Assembly (NCBI RefSeq): GCF_016894445.1 | Contig: NZ_CP056775.1 | Span: 5,451,001 to 5,515,000, forward strand | Direction: 5' to 3' | From: Dyadobacter sandarakinus | GTDB lineage: Bacteria > Bacteroidota > Bacteroidia > Cytophagales > Spirosomataceae | DNA: 64,000 nucleotides | Part shown: positions 59,326 to 64,000 of the stretch, piece after piece | Position numbering within the stretch: the first letter of the stretch is position 1 | Layout: each line of letters starts with the position of its first letter | The notes under the pieces: generated by a model | The model's database searches: none | Told to the model about the DNA's origin: nothing | Seen by the model: only the letters and a program-made list of their open reading frames with translations | Translations under genes and position numbers: made by a program

Positions 59326-60747
59326 ATGTTTGGTCTTGAAACCGACATTTTCCTCCTTCTTGCATTCAGTATCCTAGCGGCCTGCGCATTTGAATTTGTA
59401 AACGGATTTCATGACACTGCCAATGCTGTTGCCACAGTTATTTACACCAATTCCCTGAAACCAAGCGTGGCCGTTGTCTGGTCGGGGTTTATGAACTTTT
59501 GCGGTGTTTTCTTCGGTGGCATTGCCGTAGCGATGGGGATTGTAAACCTGCTTCCGGTAGAGTTGCTGATTGATCAAAATGTATATCACAGCGCTGCCAT
59601 GGTGTTTTCACTCCTGTTCAGCGCTATTATCTGGAACCTGGGAACCTGGTACTTTGGTCTGCCGAGTTCGAGCTCGCATACCTTGATCGGCTCCATTCTG
59701 GGCGTCGGACTTGCATTTACCTTCATGCCTGAAAATTCATTTGGATCGGGAGTCAACTGGTCCAAGGCGCAGGAACTCTTTATGTCGCTTCTTACCTCAC
59801 CGATTTTTGGTTTTGCGATGGCGATCATCATCATGTTTATCTTGAGACGGTCTTTGTCCAAACCATTGCGTGAGGTTGTTTTCAGTGAGCCCAAGAAAAA
59901 TCAACCACCGCCCATGTGGATCCGGGCAATTTTGGTGACGACCTGTACACTGGTAAGCTTTTTTCATGGCTCCAATGATGGTCAGAAGGGTGTGGGGCTT
60001 GTGATGCTGATTCTGATCGGCATTGTGCCCGCTCATTTTGCTATTAACAACAATGAAAATCCGCTTGCCATGAAGACCGAGCTTGCCGGCATTGAGCAGG
60101 CTGTGAGCCGCATCGATTCTTCCCGCCTCTCGATTGCAGACAGGCAGCATTTATACATGATCCACCAGGAAATCAACAACCTGAACACGCAGCTGAGCAA
60201 GCCTCTTGTCGACAACAAATTACCAGGAGACGCGCGTATGAACGCCCGCCGCTCGCTGCTGCTCATCAGCCGTAATACCAAAACGATCATCGATAACGGT
60301 CATGCCAATCTGAATGCCGCCGACCTGGCATTTCTGAAAAGTCAGTCGTCCGGCGAAAAAGGCATCCGCCGGTACACCGACTATGCGCCTGACTGGGTAA
60401 TCCTGATGATCTCGCTTTCACTTGGCCTGGGTACCATGGTTGGCTGGAAGCGTATCGTGGTTACGATTGGTGAGAAGATCGGTAAACAACACCTTACCTA
60501 TGCGCAGGGTGCTTCTGCGGAGCTGGTTGCGGCAAGTACCATTGGGGTTTCGTCTTACATGGGATTGCCGGTTTCAACCACGCATGTACTTTCTTCTGGT
60601 ATCGCAGGTTCTATGGTGGCCAGTAAGGGTGTTAAAAACCTTCAGGGAGGGACGATCCGGAACATTGTGATTGCATGGATTCTTACGCTGCCGGTAACAA
60701 TGGTACTTTCAGGAACACTTTACGTGTTTTTCCGCTGGATTTTATAA
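59326..60747 (+). CDS. Inorganic phosphate transporter (PiT family)
   Basis: This 473-residue inner-membrane phosphate transporter has the two PiT signature repeats: EFVNGFHDTANAVATVIYTNSL in the N-terminal half and FFHGSNDGQKGVGLVML in the middle. It has about 10 membrane segments and a hydrophilic central loop of about 120 residues (240-360, ELAGIEQAVSRIDSSRLS ...). The C-terminal half repeats ASTIGVSSYMGLPVSTTHVLSSG, paired with GLPSSSSHTLIGSILG. A TAGCTTTG -7-like box lies at 59283-59290, with poor -33 spacing. Confidence 0.94.
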   Translation: MFGLETDIFLLLAFSILAACAFEFVNGFHDTANAVATVIYTNSLKPSVAVVWSGFMNFCGVFFGGIAVAMGIVNLLPVELLIDQNVYHSAAMVFSLLFSAIIWNLGTWYFGLPSSSSHTLIGSILGVGLAFTFMPENSFGSGVNWSKAQELFMSLLTSPIFGFAMAIIIMFILRRSLSKPLREVVFSEPKKNQPPPMWIRAILVTTCTLVSFFHGSNDGQKGVGLVMLILIGIVPAHFAINNNENPLAMKTELAGIEQAVSRIDSSRLSIADRQHLYMIHQEINNLNTQLSKPLVDNKLPGDARMNARRSLLLISRNTKTIIDNGHANLNAADLAFLKSQSSGEKGIRRYTDYAPDWVILMISLSLGLGTMVGWKRIVVTIGEKIGKQHLTYAQGASAELVAASTIGVSSYMGLPVSTTHVLSSGIAGSMVASKGVKNLQGGTIRNIVIAWILTLPVTMVLSGTLYVFFRWIL

Positions 60748-60764
60748 GTAAATCATATGCTGAT

Positions 60765-60803
60765 GAAGAGGCCGGGGGATCGATTCCTGCGGCCTCTTCT
60801 TTT
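60765..60803 (+). terminator. Terminator of the phosphate transporter gene
   Basis: GAAGAGGCCG pairs with CGGCCTCTTC around a 15-base loop and is followed by TTTT. Confidence 0.82.
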
Positions 60804-60822
60804 ATCAGGATACCGCACTTTC

Positions 60823-60855
60823 TTTGGATTACATTGGTTTAATATAGTAAATTCG
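60823..60855 (+). promoter_or_regulatory. Putative promoter of nadA-nadB
   Basis: TTTG (60823-60826), 21 bases, TAAATTCG (60848-60855): 7 of 8 match to TANNTTTG, 48 bp upstream of the nadA start. Confidence 0.42.
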
Positions 60856-60903
60856 GCAGGGGATTTTTCATTATAAACCATTTGAACCCAATTATTCACC
60901 AGA

Positions 60904-61899
60904 ATGACAACCATTGAAGAGCAGGTAGGCCGGTACGGGTATGTAACCGAGGCAGTGGCAGAAGATATTGACCTGATTGCGGAAATAAAGCGTTTGAAAA
61001 AGGAGAAAAATGCAGTAATCCTCGCGCATTACTATGTGGACGCTGAAATCCAGGACCTGGCCGATTACATTGGTGACAGTCTGGGGCTTTCACAACAGGC
61101 AGCTGCTACCGACGCGGATATGATTGTATTTTGCGGCGTTCATTTTATGGGTGAAACGGCCAAAGTTCTGAGCCCGAATAAAAAAGTGGTTATCCCCGAT
61201 CTGAATGCAGGCTGCTCCCTGGCCGATTCGGCCCCAGCAGACAAATTTGCTGCTTTTAAGGCTCAGTATCCTGACCATCTTGTGATCAGTTATATCAACT
61301 GTTCCGCCGAGATCAAGGCATTGACGGATATTGTTTGTACCTCGTCCAATGCTTTGCAGATTGTTGATAGTCTGCCAAAAGATCAGAAAATCATTTTTGC
61401 TCCTGATGCGAATCTGGGCCGCTACGTGGCGCATAAAACAGGGCGGGAAATGGTGCTCTGGGATGGTGCATGCATTGTACATATTGATATTTCACGGGAG
61501 AAATTAAAACAGTTGCAGGACGAAAATCCGGATGCACTGCTCATTGCACATCCTGAATGCAAAGAGGATATCTTGAAGCAGGCTGATTTTGTCAGCTCCA
61601 CTACGGGCCTTCTTAAGTTTGTCAAGGAATCTTCCCATGATAAATTCATCGTGGCTACCGAAGCCGGTATCCTGCACAAAATGAAACAGGCGGTACCTGA
61701 CAAAAAGCTGATTCCGGCGCCAGGATCCGATAATAATACCTGCGCCTGCTCCGAGTGCCCGTATATGAAAATGAATACCTTAGAAAAAGTGTATAATGCA
61801 CTTTACTATGAGCAGCCGGAGATTTTTGTCCCGGAAGATATCAGATTGAAAGCTTACGAGTCAGTTGCGCGCATGCTGGAACTGAGCAAAGGCATTTGA
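60904..61899 (+). CDS. nadA: Quinolinate synthase
   Basis: This 331-residue [4Fe-4S] enzyme condenses iminoaspartate with dihydroxyacetone phosphate to quinolinate in NAD synthesis. Conserved parts are AVILAHYYVDAEIQDLADYIGDSLGLSQ, the first cluster Cys in VFCGVHFMGETAKVLSP, the second in DIVCTSSNA and the third in NTCACSECPYMKMNTLEKVY. GCSLADSAPA and HPECKEDI are also typical. The gene begins 30 bp before nadB and the two are co-transcribed. Confidence 0.97.
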   Translation: MTTIEEQVGRYGYVTEAVAEDIDLIAEIKRLKKEKNAVILAHYYVDAEIQDLADYIGDSLGLSQQAAATDADMIVFCGVHFMGETAKVLSPNKKVVIPDLNAGCSLADSAPADKFAAFKAQYPDHLVISYINCSAEIKALTDIVCTSSNALQIVDSLPKDQKIIFAPDANLGRYVAHKTGREMVLWDGACIVHIDISREKLKQLQDENPDALLIAHPECKEDILKQADFVSSTTGLLKFVKESSHDKFIVATEAGILHKMKQAVPDKKLIPAPGSDNNTCACSECPYMKMNTLEKVYNALYYEQPEIFVPEDIRLKAYESVARMLELSKGI

Positions 61900-61929
61900 T
61901 CCTGACACCATTTATTCCATATTGACTTT

Positions 61930-63507
61930 ATGCCCCAGTTTGATTTTCTGATCATCGGGTCTGGCATTGCCGGACTTAGCTACGCTGCCAAACTAGCCCG
62001 CCATTTTGATAAGTTAAACCAGGAAGTGTCCATTGCGGTCATTACCAAGGTGCAGGCGGACGAAACCAATACCAAGTATGCACAAGGCGGCATTGCGGTA
62101 GTATGGTCGGAGTCAGACTCTTTTGAAAAACACATCCTGGACACGATGGATGCCGGGGATGGTATCAACAAAAAGGATATTGTGGACATTGTGGTCAGGG
62201 AAGCTCCTGAGCGAATTCAGGAGCTCATTGACTACGGTACCCGTTTTGACAAAGACCAGGGTGGAGAAGCATACGACCTGGCCAGGGAAGGAGGGCATTC
62301 CGACCATCGTATCCTGCATTTCAAGGACATTACGGGAGCTGAAATTGAGCGCGCATTGCTGGAAGAGGTCAACCGCCATCCGAGTATTGAGGTTCTTACG
62401 CATTATTACGTAGTAGAGCTGATCACCCAGCACCATTTGGGGGAAACCGTATACCGTTACAGGGAAGATATTAAATGTTTCGGGGCTTATGTGCTGAACC
62501 GGCAAACGGGTGAAGTAGAGAAGTTTGTAGCCAAAACGACTATGCTGGCAACGGGCGGCATTGGTAATATTTACCAGAGCACCACCAACCCGACCATCGC
62601 TACAGGTGACGGAATTGCCATGGCGTACCGCGCCAAGGGAATTTGCGATAACATGGAGTTTATCCAGTTTCATCCCACAAGCTTTTACCAGCCGGGCCAA
62701 AAACCTTCATTCCTGATTTCGGAGGCAGTAAGGGGCTTCGGCGGCATTCTGAAGCGTGCGGATGGAAGTACATTCATGGAAAACTATGACGAGCGCCTGT
62801 CGCTGGCTCCCCGGGACATTGTAGCCCGCGCCATCGACTCCGAGATGAAAAAGAACGGGGTAGATCACGTGTACCTGGATGTGCGCCACTGCGACTACGA
62901 GAAATTTGTCGACCATTTTCCAAATATCACCGAGTACTGCCTCAAAGCCGGTGTAGACATCCGCAAAGATATGATCCCTGTGGTGCCTGCCCAGCATTAT
63001 ATGTGCGGTGGAATCAAGGTAAATGAATGGGCGCACACCAATATTAACTTCCTGTACGCTGCGGGCGAGTGCGCCTGCACCGGACTGCACGGCGCAAATC
63101 GCCTGGCTTCCAATTCTCTTCTTGAAGCGGTGGTCTTTGGTCATCGCGCTTATGAAGATACCATCTCCCGGTTTGCAGAAGCCGTAATTCCCCAAGACAT
63201 TCCTGAATGGGATGACTCTGGCACTACCCACCCGGAGGAACAGGTGCTGGTTACGGAAATGACGCGTGAGCTCAACAGCATCATGTCCAACTACGTAGGC
63301 ATTGTCCGCACCGACCGCCGGATGAAGCGTGCATATGACCGGCTTGAACTACTCCATAAGGAACACGAGCAGCTCTACCGTGAGTCAAAGGTATCCGTTG
63401 CCATATGCGAGCTCAGGAATATGATCTCGGTTTCGTACCTGATCATTAAAATGGCGATGGCGCGCCGCGAGAACATCGGCCTGCATTTCAATGCTGATAA
63501 CGTTTAG
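61930..63507 (+). CDS. nadB: L-aspartate oxidase
   Basis: This 525-residue flavoenzyme oxidises aspartate to iminoaspartate, the substrate of NadA. The N-terminal FAD motif is FLIIGSGIAGLSYAAKLA. TNTKYAQGGIAVV, EGGHSDHRILHFKDITGAEIE, MEFIQFHPTSFY, and the late PAQHYMCGGIKV and ANRLASNSLLEAVVFG are diagnostic of NadB over fumarate reductase flavoproteins. The C-terminal helical domain (IMSNYVGIVRTDRRMKRAYDRLELL) is complete. nadC is not in the window. Its stop overlaps the convergent haloperoxidase-like gene by 4 bp. Confidence 0.97.
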   Translation: MPQFDFLIIGSGIAGLSYAAKLARHFDKLNQEVSIAVITKVQADETNTKYAQGGIAVVWSESDSFEKHILDTMDAGDGINKKDIVDIVVREAPERIQELIDYGTRFDKDQGGEAYDLAREGGHSDHRILHFKDITGAEIERALLEEVNRHPSIEVLTHYYVVELITQHHLGETVYRYREDIKCFGAYVLNRQTGEVEKFVAKTTMLATGGIGNIYQSTTNPTIATGDGIAMAYRAKGICDNMEFIQFHPTSFYQPGQKPSFLISEAVRGFGGILKRADGSTFMENYDERLSLAPRDIVARAIDSEMKKNGVDHVYLDVRHCDYEKFVDHFPNITEYCLKAGVDIRKDMIPVVPAQHYMCGGIKVNEWAHTNINFLYAAGECACTGLHGANRLASNSLLEAVVFGHRAYEDTISRFAEAVIPQDIPEWDDSGTTHPEEQVLVTEMTRELNSIMSNYVGIVRTDRRMKRAYDRLELLHKEHEQLYRESKVSVAICELRNMISVSYLIIKMAMARRENIGLHFNADNV

Positions 63508-64000
63508 TTTTTCTGGGCAAGCGCTTCCCGGTTTTTGCGGGTAACCGCGCGCTGCCACACATTATTTCCTACTTTCTCGCCCAATCGAGTGCCTTCTTCC
63601 ACGCCGTCGCGGTAGTGGATACCCCCGAGCATCCGGCTGATGGAAGCATCCCAATAGGCAGCTTCAATGGATGTAAAGGACTTTACACCATGGCCATATT
63701 TCTTTTCCGTGGTGTCGGTAAATGCAACATTTTCACCAAAGAGGTGGATCAGTATCCTGCCGCAGGCCGCTGATATGGAACTGTGCCCGCTGACATATTC
63801 AGGGAATGCAGGTGTTTCCAGATACGGGCGCCAGTTGGGGTCCCAATTGTTATTGATCACGGTCTCCGGTCTGATGCGCACTGAGCGGTATTTCTCATCC
63901 CAGCATGCGATAAATGCATCGTAAACCGCAAGAGCTCCCAGCGTATACGCCTCATTAACCTGCATCAGATCGGCTTTCTTGTCGGTCGTAATCGTTCTGA
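63504..64000 (-). CDS. Vanadium haloperoxidase/PAP2-like protein, 3' part
   Basis: This C-terminal segment of about 164 residues belongs to a gene continuing past the right edge; the frame stays open to base 64000. It shows the PAP2/vanadium-dependent haloperoxidase core: KYRSVRIRPETVI, PAFPEYVSGHSSISAACGRIL with the acid-base His, and SRMLGGIHYRDGVEEGTRLGEKVG with the second His-containing signature (RxxxGxHxxxD). Phosphatase or peroxidase activity cannot be distinguished from this part. The protein is probably exported, but the N terminus is not visible. Confidence 0.85.
   Translation of the reverse strand, partial: RTITTDKKADLMQVNEAYTLGALAVYDAFIACWDEKYRSVRIRPETVINNNWDPNWRPYLETPAFPEYVSGHSSISAACGRILIHLFGENVAFTDTTEKKYGHGVKSFTSIEAAYWDASISRMLGGIHYRDGVEEGTRLGEKVGNNVWQRAVTRKNREALAQKN

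Noticed and set aside
1..64000. tRNA, rRNA, insertion sequences, prophage, toxin-antitoxin or restriction systems
   Set aside because: No cloverleaf, transposase, integrase, phage structural or nuclease/methylase signatures were seen in frames or spacers. The only methyltransferase is the housekeeping RlmN.

Overview
The window is a chromosomal segment of a Bacteroidota bacterium, most likely a Cytophagales/Spirosomaceae member of the Dyadobacter type. The evidence is SusC/SusD and FecI/FecR-like genes, type IX secretion (T9SS) genes and cargo with C-terminal sorting domains, GldD, many lipobox lipoproteins, and promoters of the Bacteroidota form TTTG-N19-21-TANNTTTG. The genus is inferred from protein character, since no rRNA is present. 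Nearly all genes are intact. No tRNA, rRNA, insertion sequence, prophage or CRISPR array was seen.

Layout. 0.3-6.6 kb: two tandem gingipain-like C25 cysteine peptidases of the T9SS. 6.6-8.8 kb (minus strand): a 51-residue peptide with a textbook lasso-peptide leader, followed by an asparagine-synthetase-like lasso cyclase. No leader peptidase or RRE gene is present, and this is the most interesting locus of the window. 8.9-16 kb (minus strand): a probable operon gcvT-comB-(three-module repeat protein)-porZ-udk-lipoprotein. 16-24.5 kb: an FG-GAP protein, a zinc metallopeptidase, rfaE2, a flippase-like membrane protein, panD, a Tat-exported Gfo/Idh oxidoreductase lying between panD and panC, a half-length GT5 glycosyltransferase and gldD. 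24.6-29.2 kb: a degenerate M78-like protein, an SDR plus sugar-acid dehydratase pair, and a class A beta-lactamase-fold hydrolase. 29.2-33.2 kb: a metal-homeostasis locus with a MerC-domain protein, a Fur-family regulator, a lipoprotein and a TonB receptor. Two copies of a perfect TGCAAC-N3-GTTGCA palindrome lie on its promoters. 33.3-38.5 kb: an NHL-propeller protein, a PfkB kinase, clpX, clpP and an Xre regulator.

38.6-44 kb: a T9SS cargo protein, a lipocalin-like lipoprotein, and an MFS transporter with a two-subunit GMC dehydrogenase. 44.2-51 kb: an ECF sigma, FecR, SusC with STN domain, and SusD operon for regulated glycan or oligomer uptake. It converges on xylA, which has a long inverted repeat upstream. 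52.6-64 kb: housekeeping genes (PpiD/SurA-like isomerase, SCP2 protein, pdxJ, YqeY, CvpA, rlmN, phosphate transporter, nadA-nadB) and the 3' part of a vanadium-haloperoxidase/PAP2-like gene running off the right edge. Inverted arrays of octanucleotide repeats lie between pdxJ and the YqeY gene.

Functionally the window combines T9SS biology (porZ, gldD, two C25 peptidases, at least one further cargo), cofactor synthesis (pantothenate, pyridoxal phosphate, NAD), sugar uptake and oxidation, ClpXP proteolysis, a predicted metal regulon and a predicted RiPP locus.
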